Source of the DNA: ZC4RG20 sp036381515
GTDB lineage: Bacteria > Pseudomonadota > Gammaproteobacteria > Steroidobacterales > Rariloculaceae
Direction: 5' to 3'
DNA: 64,000 nucleotides
Assembly (NCBI GenBank): GCA_036381515.1
Contig: DASVCR010000065.1
Coordinates: 62,001-126,000 of the forward strand
Made by a program: the position numbers and the translations under genes. Below, in pieces: positions 1 through 8,493 of this stretch. The notes beneath the pieces are model-generated. The model was not told where the DNA came from. It made no database searches and was given only the letters and a program-made list of their open reading frames with translations. Positions within the stretch are counted from its first letter, which is position 1. Every line of letters starts with the position of its first letter.

Positions 1-348
1 TGCGTACTTGTCGCGGTCGGCGAATTCCGTCGACGCGACGGCGGGCAGCACGAAATGCGGACCGAAGCGCTTCGCGAGCCGCGCGAGGACGCGCGTCCTG
101 AAGCTCGGCACGAAGCGCTCGGGATCGACGCCGGCCGCCTCGAGCTTCGCGCGCCACGTCTCGGCGTGCTCCGCCTCCGCACGCGACAGCTGCATGAAAA
201 GATCCTTGCGGACGGGATCGGTCTCGGCCGCAGCGAGCGCGGCATAGAGCGCCGAGCCGTCGAGCTCGTCGCGGAGGTTCCTCGCGTAGCGGTCGACATC
301 GGCGTCGACCTTGCGCCTCGAAGCATCACGAAAAGTTGTGTCAGACAC
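1..348 (-). CDS. Ferritin-like / VIT1-CCC1 family protein (partial, 3' end beyond window)
   Basis: The minus frame reads into the window edge and shows a helical ferritin-like start with NLRDELDGSALYAALAAAE, then FMQLSRAEAEHAETWRAKLE. The Glu/His spacing is typical of the rubrerythrin-like domain that precedes VIT1/CCC1 iron-manganese transporter domains (membrane-bound ferritin family). The membrane part would lie outside the window. No ATG is available upstream of the conserved region. The best start I see is GTG at 348-346, which lies inside a copy of the GTGTCAGACAC repeat, so the first codons would come from the repeat. Family call is fairly sure, start is not. Confidence 0.6.
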   Translation of the reverse strand, partial: MSDTTFRDASRRKVDADVDRYARNLRDELDGSALYAALAAAETDPVRKDLFMQLSRAEAEHAETWRAKLEAAGVDPERFVPSFRTRVLARLAKRFGPHFVLPAVASTEFADRDKYA

Positions 349-355
349 CTTTTTC
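338..355. repeat. GTGTCAGACAC-family repeat, single copy
   Basis: This is one copy of the 18-mer GTGTCAGACACCTTTTTC. It sits at the 5' end of the partial ferritin-like gene and, read on the minus strand, supplies that gene's only plausible nearby start codon. Confidence 0.85.
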
Positions 356-369
356 CGTTCCCGCAACGT

Positions 370-454
370 GAAAAATCGTGTCAGACACCTTTTTCGCCAC
401 TGTCCTCGCAAGGTTCCAGCGGTCTGGCGAAAAAGGTGTCTGACACGATTTTTC
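370..454. repeat. GTGTCAGACAC-family inverted repeat (30-bp perfect arms)
   Basis: Positions 370-399 and 425-454 are perfect reverse complements over 30 bp with a 25-nt spacer. Each arm contains GTGTCAGACACCTTTTTC. The right arm ends 2 nt before the gcvT stop codon at 457-459, so the transcript would fold into a strong hairpin straight after gcvT. It could act as a terminator or transcript-end stabiliser. The same sequence recurs at 8435, 60376 and 62873. Confidence 0.9.
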
Positions 455-456
455 GC

Positions 457-1575
457 TCAAGTCCGATAGCGATGCGGCACGAACGGCAGCGGCACGACGC
501 GCATCGGGATCGGCTGCCCGCGCACGGTCGCGACGAGCTCCCGACCGAGCGACGCGACGCCGGCGTCGACGTAGCCCATCGCGATCGGGCGCTTCAACGT
601 CGGCGCGAAGCCGCCGCTCGTGACGCGGCCGACGGGCCGGCCGTCGGCGTCCGCGAGCTCGCTTCCGGCGCGGACCGGGACCCGCGATTCCGCCGCGAGC
701 CCGACCCGGCGCCGCGGCGCGCCGTCGCGAAGCTGCCGCTCGAGCGCGTCCGCGCCGGGATAGCCTCCGGCCCGCTTGCCGCCCGGACGCCGTGCACGCG
801 CGATCGTCCACGCGAGATCCGCTTCGATCGGCGTCGTCGTCTCGTCGAGATCGTTGCCGTAGAGACAGAGCCCCGCCTCGAGCCGCAGCGTGTCGCGGGC
901 GCCGAGCCCGGCAGCCGCCGCATCCGGATGCGCGAGCAGCGCGCGCGCGAGCGCCTCCGCGTCGCTCGCCGGCACCGAGATCTCGAAGCCGTCCTCGCCG
1001 GTGTAGCCGGACCGGCTGACGATGCACTCCGTGCCCGCGACGACGAGCCGGCACACGGCCATGAACTCGAGCGACGCCGCGCCGGGCGCGAGCGGCTCGA
1101 GCACGTCCGCGGCCTTCGGACCCTGCAGCGCGAGCAGCGCGCGGTCCGAGAGCATTCCTACGCGGCAATCGCCGTATCCGGCCTCTTGCACGTGCGCATC
1201 GATTCGCGCGAGGTCGCCCGCCTTGCGCGCGGCGTTCACGACGAGCAGGAAACCGTCGTCGAGCCGCGCCGCCATCAGATCGTCGAGCACGCCGCCCGTC
1301 TCGCTCGTCAGCATCGCATAGCGCTGCCGCCCTTCGGGCAGATCGACGAGATCCGCCGGCATCAGCGCCTCGAGCGCCGCGGCGGCGTCGGCGCCGGTCA
1401 CGAGGATCTGGCCCATGTGCGACACGTCGAACACGCTCGCGCGCTCGCGCGTGTGCTCGTGCTCGCGGACGATGCCGGACGCGTAGCTCACCGGCAGCGC
1501 GTACCCGGCGAACGTGACCATCCGCGCGCCGAGCTCGCGGTGGAGCACGTCAAGCGGCGTGCGGGCTTCCGTCAT
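457..1575 (-). CDS. gcvT: Aminomethyltransferase, glycine cleavage T-protein
   Basis: T-protein transfers the aminomethyl carbon from lipoyl-H-protein to tetrahydrofolate and releases ammonia. The 372-aa product has the usual length. It starts TPLDVLHRELGARMVTFAGY and contains the FDVSHMGQ folate-binding segment, SRSGYTGEDGFEI and the C-terminal barrel with GRVTSGGFAPTLKRPIAMGYV. The ATG at 1575 overlaps the gcvR stop (ATGA), which indicates translational coupling as the last gene of gcvH-gcvP-gcvR-gcvT. It is followed at once by the repeat hairpin at 370-454. Confidence 0.96.
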   Translation of the reverse strand: MTEARTPLDVLHRELGARMVTFAGYALPVSYASGIVREHEHTRERASVFDVSHMGQILVTGADAAAALEALMPADLVDLPEGRQRYAMLTSETGGVLDDLMAARLDDGFLLVVNAARKAGDLARIDAHVQEAGYGDCRVGMLSDRALLALQGPKAADVLEPLAPGAASLEFMAVCRLVVAGTECIVSRSGYTGEDGFEISVPASDAEALARALLAHPDAAAAGLGARDTLRLEAGLCLYGNDLDETTTPIEADLAWTIARARRPGGKRAGGYPGADALERQLRDGAPRRRVGLAAESRVPVRAGSELADADGRPVGRVTSGGFAPTLKRPIAMGYVDAGVASLGRELVATVRGQPIPMRVVPLPFVPHRYRT

Positions 1576-2105
1576 TCGGCCCCGCCTCGCCCGGCGTCGA
1601 CGTGCACGTCGACCATCAGCTCGTTCGCAAGCCGCTCGAGATCCGCCTGGAGCGCGTCGACGTCGGCGCCTTCCGGCAGCACGAGCGACGCGCGCGCGCG
1701 GAACAAAAGCTCCGCGGACATCGACGCGCTCTCGACCTCCGTCTCGAGCTCGTCGATGTTGACGCCGTGACGCGCGAGCACCGCTGAGACGTCGCGCACG
1801 ATGCCGGGCCGGTCCTGACCGACCAGCTCGAGCGTGAGGCGCGGCCCCGCCGCCGGCGGCGCGACCTCGCCGCGCTCGACCGTCACGTGCAGATCGTCGC
1901 CGTCGAGCTCGCGGAGCGCGCGCTCGAGCGCGACGAGCGACTCGTCGGCGGCGTCGAGCCGCACGACGCCCGCGAAGCGCCCCGCGAGATGCGCGAAGCG
2001 GCTCTGCTGCCAGCTCCCGCCGTGCGCGCGCGCACGCTCGGCGACGCGCGCGACGACGCCCGGCCGGTCCACGCCGTTCAGCGTGACGACGAGCGGCACC
2101 GTCAT
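1572..2105 (-). CDS. gcvR: Tandem ACT-domain protein, GcvR-like regulator
   Basis: This 177-aa protein has two ACT domains. The first begins VVTLNGVDRPGVVARVAERA and the second LELVGQDRPGIVRDVSAVLA; both carry the D-R-P-G turn that binds amino acids in ACT domains. The layout matches GcvR-type regulators, which in Escherichia coli bind GcvA in a glycine-dependent way. Here the gene lies inside the operon, with ATGA overlaps to gcvP upstream and gcvT downstream. No GcvA homologue is in the window. The family is clear; its exact partner is inferred. Confidence 0.85.
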   Translation of the reverse strand: MTVPLVVTLNGVDRPGVVARVAERARAHGGSWQQSRFAHLAGRFAGVVRLDAADESLVALERALRELDGDDLHVTVERGEVAPPAAGPRLTLELVGQDRPGIVRDVSAVLARHGVNIDELETEVESASMSAELLFRARASLVLPEGADVDALQADLERLANELMVDVHVDAGRGGAE

Positions 2106-5020
2106 GGCGGCGAACCTCCTTGCGAATCATCCGACGCAAACGCTTCGATCGGCGGACACGTGCAGACGAAGTTCCGGTCGCCGTACGCGTTGTCGACGCG
2201 GCCGACCGGCGGCCAGTACTTCGCGCGCCGCACGTCCGGCAGCGGGAACACGGCCTGCTCGCGCGAGTAGCCGCGCTGCCATTCGTCGACGAGATCCGCG
2301 GCCGTGTGCGGCGCGTTCACGAGCGGATTGTCGTCGGGCTTCATCGCACCGGCCGCGACCGCCTCGATCTCCTCGCGGATCCCGATCATCGCGTCGCAGA
2401 ACCGGTCGAGCTCCTCGAGCGACTCGCTCTCGGTCGGCTCGATCATCAGCGTCCCCGCGACCGGGAACGACATCGTCGGCGCATGGAACCCGTAATCGAC
2501 GAGCCGCTTCGCGACGTCGTCGACCGTGATGCCGGTGCGCTGCTTGAGCGGCCGGAGATCGAGCACGCACTCGTGCGCGACCATGCCGTTCTGGCCGGTG
2601 TAGAGCACGGGATAGTGCGGCGCGAGCCGCCGCGCGACGTAGTTCGCGTTCAGGATCGCGACCTGCGTCGCCTTGCGCAAGCCTTCGGCGCCCATCAGCC
2701 GGATGTACGCCCAGCTGATCGGCAGGATGCTCGCGCTGCCGTACGGCGCCGCGGACACCGGACCGCCGCCCGTCAGACCCGTGACGCGATGCCCCGGCAG
2801 GAACGGCGCGAGATGCGCCTTCACCGCGACCGGCCCGACGCCCGGTCCGCCGCCGCCGTGCGGAATGCAGAACGTCTTGTGCAGGTTCAGGTGCGACGCA
2901 TCGCCGCCGATCTCCGCGAGCTTCGCGAGACCGACCATCGCGTTCAGGTTCGCGCCGTCGATGAACACCTGCCCGCCGACCGCGTGCACGATGTCGCAGA
3001 GCTCGCGCACGGCGCTCTCGAACACGCCGTGCGTCGACGGGTACGTCAGCATGAACGCGGCGACGCGCGACGCATGCTCGTTCGCCTTCGCGCGCAGATC
3101 CTCGACGTCGACGTTGCCGTCCTCGTCGCACTCGACGACGACGACCTCGAGGCCCGCGAGCCGCGCGCTCGCGGGGTTCGTGCCGTGCGCGGAGCTCGGG
3201 ATCAGGCAGACGTCGCGATGCCCCTCGCCGCGGCTCGCGTGATACGCGCGGATCGCGAGGAGCGCCGCGTACTCGCCCTGCGAGCCCGCGTTCGGCTGCA
3301 GCGACACCGCGTCGTAGCCGGTGCACGCCGCGAGCATTTGTTCGAGGTCGCCGATCAGGCGGCGGTAGCCCTCGGTCTGCTCGGGCGGCGCGAACGGATG
3401 GATCGCGTTGAAGCCGGGCCAGCTGATCGGGAACATCTCCGCAGCCGCGTTCAGCTTCATCGTGCACGAGCCGAGCGGGATCATCGTGCGGTCGAGCGCC
3501 AGATCCTTGTCCGCGAGGCGGCGGAGATACCGCAGCATCGCCGTCTCGGAGTGGTAGCGGTTGAAGACGGGATGCGTCAGGTACGAGGAGCTTCGCGCGA
3601 GGCCGCGCGGCACGAGATCGGGCGCGGTCGCCTCGACCTGATCGAACGGAGGGACACGCTGCGACGCCCCTGCGCCGGGCGCGACCTCGGCGAAGATTTG
3701 CCACAGCGCCTCGACGTCGGCGCGGGTCGCGGTCTCGTCGAGCGAGATGCCGACCCGGTCGGCGTCGATCTCGCGCAGGTTCATGCGGCGCCGCCGTGCC
3801 GCAGCGTGGATCTCGCGGGCTCGGCCCGCGACCCCGACCGTCAGCGTGTCGAACGCGGTTTCGTTCTCGATCGCAAAGCCCAGGTCGCGCAGCCCGGCCG
3901 CGAGGACGCCCGCGAGCCGGCTCGTCCGCGCGGCGATCCGGCGCAGGCCGTGCGGCCCGTGATAGCACGCGTAGAGCGCGGCGATCACCGCGAGCAGCAC
4001 CTGCGCCGTGCAGATGTTGCTCGTCGCCTTCTCGCGGCGGATGTGCTGCTCGCGCGTCTGGATCGCGAGCCGGTACGCGGGCTCGCCGCGCCGGTCGATC
4101 GACAGGCCGACGAGCCGCCCCGGCAGCTGCCGCGTGAGCTCCGCGCGCGCCGCGATGTACGCGGCGTGCGGACCGCCGAAGCCGAGCGGCACGCCGAAGC
4201 GCTGCGTCGAGCCCACCGCGACGTCCGCGCCGAGCTCCCCGGGCGGCGCGAGGAGCGTCATCGCGAGCAGATCCGCGGCGACGACGGCGAGGCCGCCCCG
4301 CGCGTGCACGCTCGTGATCGCATCGCGGAGATCGTGCACGTCGCCGTTCGCGCCCGGATACTGGAAGAGCGCACCGAAGCAATCGAGCCCGTCGAGATCC
4401 CGCGCCGGATCGCCGATCACGAGCTCGTAGCCGAGCGGTCGTGCGCGCGTCGCGAGCACGTCGATCGTCTGCGGCAGCACGTCCTGCGACACGAAGAAGC
4501 GCATGCTCTGCGACTTGCTGACGCGACGGCAGAGCGTCATCGCCTCGGCCGCGGCCGTCGCCTCGTCGAGCAGCGACGCGTTCGCGACCGGCAGGCCCGT
4601 GAGGTCGCTGACCATCGTCTGGAAGACGAAGAGCGCCTCGAGCCGCCCCTGCGAGATCTCCGGCTGATACGGCGTGTACGCGGTGTACCACGCGGGGTTC
4701 TCGAGCACGTTCCGCTGGATCACCGGCGGCAGATGCGTGCCGTAATAGCCGAGGCCGATGAACGACCTGAAGACCTGATTCGCGGCCGCGATGTCGCGAA
4801 GCTCCGCGAGGACCTCCGCCTCGCTCACGCCCTCCGGCAGCTCGAGCGGCCCGCGCGTGCGGATGTCGCGCGGCAGGGCCTCGTCGACGAGCGCGTCGAG
4901 GCTGTCGAGCCCGAGCGTCCCGAGCATCGCGCGGATCTGCGCGTCGCTCGGCCCGATGTGGCGGTCCGCGAAGCGCGCGGGCTCGAGCGCGATGCGGTGG
5001 TCTTCCCGGACGGCGTCCAT
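2102..5020 (-). CDS. gcvP: Glycine dehydrogenase (decarboxylating), P-protein
   Basis: P-protein decarboxylates glycine with pyridoxal phosphate and passes the aminomethyl group to lipoyl-GcvH. The 972-aa product is the full single-chain form (about 950-970 aa), with the two aminotransferase-like halves that some bacteria split into GcvPA and GcvPB. The PLP lysine is K715 in HLNLHKTF, followed by the glycine loop CIPHGGGGPG. The N-terminus (FADRHIGPSDAQIRAML) is typical. It starts 16 nt after the gcvH stop and overlaps gcvR by 4 nt. Confidence 0.97.
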   Translation of the reverse strand: MDAVREDHRIALEPARFADRHIGPSDAQIRAMLGTLGLDSLDALVDEALPRDIRTRGPLELPEGVSEAEVLAELRDIAAANQVFRSFIGLGYYGTHLPPVIQRNVLENPAWYTAYTPYQPEISQGRLEALFVFQTMVSDLTGLPVANASLLDEATAAAEAMTLCRRVSKSQSMRFFVSQDVLPQTIDVLATRARPLGYELVIGDPARDLDGLDCFGALFQYPGANGDVHDLRDAITSVHARGGLAVVAADLLAMTLLAPPGELGADVAVGSTQRFGVPLGFGGPHAAYIAARAELTRQLPGRLVGLSIDRRGEPAYRLAIQTREQHIRREKATSNICTAQVLLAVIAALYACYHGPHGLRRIAARTSRLAGVLAAGLRDLGFAIENETAFDTLTVGVAGRAREIHAAARRRRMNLREIDADRVGISLDETATRADVEALWQIFAEVAPGAGASQRVPPFDQVEATAPDLVPRGLARSSSYLTHPVFNRYHSETAMLRYLRRLADKDLALDRTMIPLGSCTMKLNAAAEMFPISWPGFNAIHPFAPPEQTEGYRRLIGDLEQMLAACTGYDAVSLQPNAGSQGEYAALLAIRAYHASRGEGHRDVCLIPSSAHGTNPASARLAGLEVVVVECDEDGNVDVEDLRAKANEHASRVAAFMLTYPSTHGVFESAVRELCDIVHAVGGQVFIDGANLNAMVGLAKLAEIGGDASHLNLHKTFCIPHGGGGPGVGPVAVKAHLAPFLPGHRVTGLTGGGPVSAAPYGSASILPISWAYIRLMGAEGLRKATQVAILNANYVARRLAPHYPVLYTGQNGMVAHECVLDLRPLKQRTGITVDDVAKRLVDYGFHAPTMSFPVAGTLMIEPTESESLEELDRFCDAMIGIREEIEAVAAGAMKPDDNPLVNAPHTAADLVDEWQRGYSREQAVFPLPDVRRAKYWPPVGRVDNAYGDRNFVCTCPPIEAFASDDSQGGSPP

Positions 5021-5036
5021 GTCGTTCGGCCCGCCG

Positions 5037-5411
5037 CTACGACTGCGTGAGCTTCGCGTACGCGGCCTCGTCGAGCAGGCCGTCGAGCTCGCTGCGGTCG
5101 TCGGGCCTCACGCGCAGGAACCAGCCCGCGCCCGTCGGATCGGTATTGACCGTCTCCGGCGCCGACGTCAGCGCCTCGTTGACCGCGACGATCTCGCCCG
5201 CGAGCGGCATCTTGATATCGGCCGCGGCCTTCACGGACTCGATGACGACGGCCTCGTCGCCTCGTCCCAGCCGGCTGCCGACGTTTGGGAGCTGCACGAA
5301 CACGATGTCGCCGAGCTGCTCCTGCGCGTAATCGGTGATGCCGATCGTCACGGTGTCGTCATCGTCGACCCGCACCCATTCGTGGTCGGCCGTGTATTTC
5401 GTCGTGCTCAT
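5037..5411 (-). CDS. gcvH: Glycine cleavage system H-protein
   Basis: H-protein is the lipoylated carrier that shuttles the aminomethyl intermediate between P, T and L proteins. It has 124 aa, the standard length, with YTADHEWVRV at the start and the lipoyl-lysine K61 in ESVKAAADI. It is the promoter-proximal gene of the gcv operon. The 171-bp gap to the divergent gene at 5583 shows no glycine-riboswitch hallmark on either strand that I could recognise. Confidence 0.97.
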   Translation of the reverse strand: MSTTKYTADHEWVRVDDDDTVTIGITDYAQEQLGDIVFVQLPNVGSRLGRGDEAVVIESVKAAADIKMPLAGEIVAVNEALTSAPETVNTDPTGAGWFLRVRPDDRSELDGLLDEAAYAKLTQS

Positions 5412-5582
5412 CTACGCTCCCCGGTCGTTTTCACGTCCGGCGCGTCGCGCCGTCCGCTACCAAGATAGCGCGCGGGCCGCGGAAAGCCAGCCGCAAACGC
5501 CGAGTCGCCGCCGAGAGGCGAGATCCGGCGCGCGGGCTTATGATGTCGGTGGCCGCGCCGGTGCGCGGGGAGGGGCACGCTC

Positions 5583-6326
5583 ATGAAGAAAAGAACACTG
5601 ACGCGCAGGACCTTCGCTCGGTTGACCGCCGCGGCCGCGGCGACGGCGATCGCCGCTTGTTTCGCCGCCGGAACGGTTGCGCACGCGCAGACGGACGACC
5701 CGCTCCGCATCGGCCTGATCGGCGCCGGCCGCATGGGCGGCGCGCTCGGTTTGCGTCTGGCCGAAGCCGGGCACGAGGTCTTCTTCTCGTCGCGCACGCC
5801 GAGCGAGCTGGCGCCGCTCGTCGAGCAGGCCGGAGGGCGCGCCCGGGCCGGCACGCCGCGCGAAGCCGCCGAGTTCGGCGACGTCGTGATCATCGCGGTG
5901 CCGTACGGCGCGATGCCTCAGATCGGCCGCGATTACGGCCCCCTGCTGCAGGGCAAGATCGTGATCGATCTCGGCAATCCGCGCGAGGATCGCGACGGGC
6001 CGATGGCGCGCGAAGCCCTCGAGAAGGGCACCGGCGTCGCATCCGCCGAGTACCTGCCCGGCGTGCGTCTCGTGCGCGCGTTCAACGCGATCAGCTTCGT
6101 GATGATCAGGGACCAGTCGCATCGAGAAGGCGAGCGGATCGGCGTGCCGATCGCGGGCGACGATCCCGAGGCCGTCGCGGTGACGGAGCGACTGGTCCGC
6201 GACGCGGGATTCGATCCGGTCGTCGTCGGGCCACTCGAGACGGCGAAGCGTTTCGACGCGGGCACGAACGTCTACGTGCGCGGCATGACCGCGCGCGAGC
6301 TCAAAGAGGCCTTGGTCCTCGATTAG
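5583..6326 (+). CDS. Tat-exported F420-dependent NADP oxidoreductase-like protein
   Basis: The first 35 residues form a twin-arginine signal: LTRRTFARL, then an Ala-rich hydrophobic stretch ending AHAQ. The mature part is a Rossmann domain with GLIGAGRMGGALGLRLAEAG, an SSR in the phosphate-binding position and VVIIAVPYGAMPQI, as in F420H2:NADP oxidoreductase-like proteins. The coenzyme is not proven by sequence. The stop lies 9 nt before the membrane ferric-reductase-like gene, so the two probably form an operon and act together at the membrane. Export of a nicotinamide-binding fold is unusual and worth testing. Confidence 0.75.
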   Translation: MKKRTLTRRTFARLTAAAAATAIAACFAAGTVAHAQTDDPLRIGLIGAGRMGGALGLRLAEAGHEVFFSSRTPSELAPLVEQAGGRARAGTPREAAEFGDVVIIAVPYGAMPQIGRDYGPLLQGKIVIDLGNPREDRDGPMAREALEKGTGVASAEYLPGVRLVRAFNAISFVMIRDQSHREGERIGVPIAGDDPEAVAVTERLVRDAGFDPVVVGPLETAKRFDAGTNVYVRGMTARELKEALVLD

Positions 6327-6335
6327 GGCGCGACG

Positions 6336-7598
6336 TTGCACTTCAAGACCTGGCACGCGATCGGCCTGATCGCCGCCGTGAGCCTCGCCGTGACGATGCA
6401 CGAGGTCACGCGCGACACCCGCTTCACGCTCGAGGCGCTGAGTCTCGCCGCGGGCGTCACGGCACTGTCGCTGATGGGCGCGGCGGCGCTGCTCGGCGGG
6501 CGCTTCGGGTTCGTCGAGTCGCTCTTCGGCGGGCTCGATCGCGTGTATATCGCGCACAAATGGCTCGGCATCTGGGCGCTCGGCTTCGCGTCGTTCCACT
6601 TCGCGTTCGCGGCCGAGCACGATGCGTGGATCACGATGCCGATCGTCGAGCTCCCGCGGTTCGTCACGCGCCTCGTCAGGCAGCTCTCGTTCCTCGCGCT
6701 GATGCTGATCGTCCTCCTCGCATTGAACCGCAAGATCCGGTACGGCGTCTGGCGCTGGTGGCACAAGCTGTCCGGCCCGCTGTTCCTGATCGTGATCCTG
6801 CACTGGTTGAGCTTCCGCTCGCCGATCGCGCTCGCCGAGCCGGCCGGAATCTGGCTCGCCGCGATGTCGGCGCTCGGCGTAGCGGGCGCCGGATACAAGC
6901 TGCTGCTCTACCCGTTCGTCGCGCGGCACGGCCGCTACCGCGTCGTCGGCGTCTCGCCCGGTCCGTCGGCGATGCATCTCGAGCTCGAGCCCGTGCAACG
7001 TCCGATCGCGTTCAAGCCCGGCCAATTCGGCTTCCTCAGGATGAAGGAGGACGGGCTCCGCGAGCCGCATCCGTTCACGATCGCCGCCGGCGGCGACGGC
7101 GACGGCCGCGTGCACTTCGTGATCCGCGCGCTCGGCGACTACACGCGGGAGCTCGTCGCGCGCACCGTGCCCGGCATGCACGCGGAGATCTACGGGCCGT
7201 ACGGACGCTTCGAGCGCCGGCCCGCCGCGCGTGAGGTCTGGATCGCGGGAGGCGTCGGCATCACGCCGTTCATCTCGTGGCTCACGGACCCGAATGCCGA
7301 ACGTTTCGGCGACGTCACGTTGTTCTACTTCTTCACGCCGGGACGGGAGTTCCCCAGCGGCGAAATCATCCGCGGGCTCGCGGAAGAGCGCGGCGCGGCG
7401 TGCGTGCCGGTCGCGGGCGAGCCTTCGAGCCCGGAGTTCGTCGAGCGTCTCGGCCGGATCGCGGCGGCCGGCGATCCGGCCGACGTCGTCGTCAGCTTCT
7501 GCGGACCCGCGGGGCTCCTCGACGCGGTCCGCGAGCGGGTCCGCGCCGCCGGCATACCCGACGCGAGCCTGCGCCACGAGCACGTCGAGTTCCGGTGA
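6336..7598 (+). CDS. Ferric-reductase-like transmembrane flavoprotein
   Basis: The 420-aa protein has an N-terminal membrane domain with about six helices and haem-ligand-type histidines (AHKWLGIWALGFASFHFAF, then ILHWLSF). A FAD-binding barrel follows (FKPGQFGFLRM, HPFTIAAGG) and then an NAD-binding module (WIAGGVGITPFISWL, VSFCGPAGLL). This is the ferredoxin-reductase-type layout of predicted ferric reductases, moving electrons from NAD(P)H across the membrane to haem and an outside acceptor. The start is TTG at 6336, 9 nt after the preceding gene. Confidence 0.85.
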   Translation: MHFKTWHAIGLIAAVSLAVTMHEVTRDTRFTLEALSLAAGVTALSLMGAAALLGGRFGFVESLFGGLDRVYIAHKWLGIWALGFASFHFAFAAEHDAWITMPIVELPRFVTRLVRQLSFLALMLIVLLALNRKIRYGVWRWWHKLSGPLFLIVILHWLSFRSPIALAEPAGIWLAAMSALGVAGAGYKLLLYPFVARHGRYRVVGVSPGPSAMHLELEPVQRPIAFKPGQFGFLRMKEDGLREPHPFTIAAGGDGDGRVHFVIRALGDYTRELVARTVPGMHAEIYGPYGRFERRPAAREVWIAGGVGITPFISWLTDPNAERFGDVTLFYFFTPGREFPSGEIIRGLAEERGAACVPVAGEPSSPEFVERLGRIAAAGDPADVVVSFCGPAGLLDAVRERVRAAGIPDASLRHEHVEFR

Positions 7599-7667
7599 CT
7601 GCGTCGCGGCGCGTCCGCGGCACGCGTCGAGGCCGAGCGGCGCGCGTCGAGGCGGCCGAGCGGCGTG

Positions 7668-8414
7668 CTACTGCGCGAGATAGCCTCCGTCGATCGCGTA
7701 GTACGCGCCCGTCACGAACGACGCCTTGTCCGACGCGAGCCACAGCACGAGCTCCGCGACCTCGTGCGGCTCGCCGAGCCGGCCGATCGGATGCATCCGC
7801 GTGATCGCGTCGAGCATCGCCGCGTCGAGGTTCTTCTCGATCAGCGGCGTCTTGATGAAGCCCGGCCCGACCGCGTTGACGCGGATGTTGTCCGGCGCGT
7901 GCTCGAGCGCCGCGTTCCGCGTGAGCCCGACGAGGCCGTGCTTCGCGGCGACGTACGCAGGCGAGTTGCGGAATCCGACCTGACCGAGAATCGACGCGAT
8001 GTTGACGATCGCGCCGCCGCCCGCGGCCTTGATCGCCGGGATCTGGTACCGCATGCCGTAGAAAACGCCGGAAAGGTTGATCGCGATCACCTTGTCCCAA
8101 CCGTCGATCGGATACTCGCCGACCGGCGCCGAAGGACCGCCTATGCCTGCGTTGTTGACCGCGATGTGGAGCGCGCCGTAGCGCTTCGTCGCCTCGGCGA
8201 CGAGCGCCTCGTCGTCCGCGGCGCGCGACACGTCCGCGCGAAAGAAGAACGCCTCGCCGCCGCTCGCCGCGAGACGGCGCACGGTCTCGACACCGCCCTC
8301 CTCGTCGACGTCGGACACGACGACGCGCGCGCCGGCGCCTGCGAGCTTCTCCGCGATCGCGCGGCCGATGCCGCTGCCCGCGCCCGTGACGATCGCAACC
8401 TTGCCCTGCAGCAT
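7668..8414 (-). CDS. Short-chain dehydrogenase/reductase
   Basis: A classical SDR of 248 aa. It has the TGAGSGIG cofactor loop (10-17), NNAG (87-90), catalytic Ser141, and Tyr154/Lys158 in YVAAK, and ends with TGAYYAIDGGYLAQ. Asp35 after the second strand (VVVSDVD) favours NAD(H) over NADP(H). The ATG is preceded by GGAGGA at good spacing. The substrate cannot be read from sequence or from its neighbours. Confidence 0.9.
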   Translation of the reverse strand: MLQGKVAIVTGAGSGIGRAIAEKLAGAGARVVVSDVDEEGGVETVRRLAASGGEAFFFRADVSRAADDEALVAEATKRYGALHIAVNNAGIGGPSAPVGEYPIDGWDKVIAINLSGVFYGMRYQIPAIKAAGGGAIVNIASILGQVGFRNSPAYVAAKHGLVGLTRNAALEHAPDNIRVNAVGPGFIKTPLIEKNLDAAMLDAITRMHPIGRLGEPHEVAELVLWLASDKASFVTGAYYAIDGGYLAQ

Positions 8415-8434
8415 GACGGTCCTCCTCGCCGGTG

Positions 8435-8487
8435 GAAAATCGTGTCAGACACCTTTTTCGGGGAAAAAGGTGTCTGACACGATTTTC
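8435..8487. repeat. GTGTCAGACAC-family hairpin (25-bp arms, 3-nt loop)
   Basis: Positions 8435-8459 and 8463-8487 are perfect 25-bp reverse complements separated by GGG. The arms contain GTGTCAGACACCTTTTTC, the same sequence as the repeat at 370-454. It fills the gap between the SDR start (8414) and the rhomboid stop (8494), both on the minus strand, so rhomboid transcripts end in this hairpin. Confidence 0.92.
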
Positions 8488-8493
8488 GGCCCG

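Noticed and set aside
2120..5050. A 976-codon open frame antisense to gcvP
   Set aside because: It lies wholly on the complement of a certain gene, is extremely Arg-rich and has no domain; long antisense frames are expected at this G+C content.
5412..5582. Possible glycine riboswitch before gcvH
   Set aside because: None of the conserved blocks of the glycine aptamer could be found in this gap on the gcvH strand.
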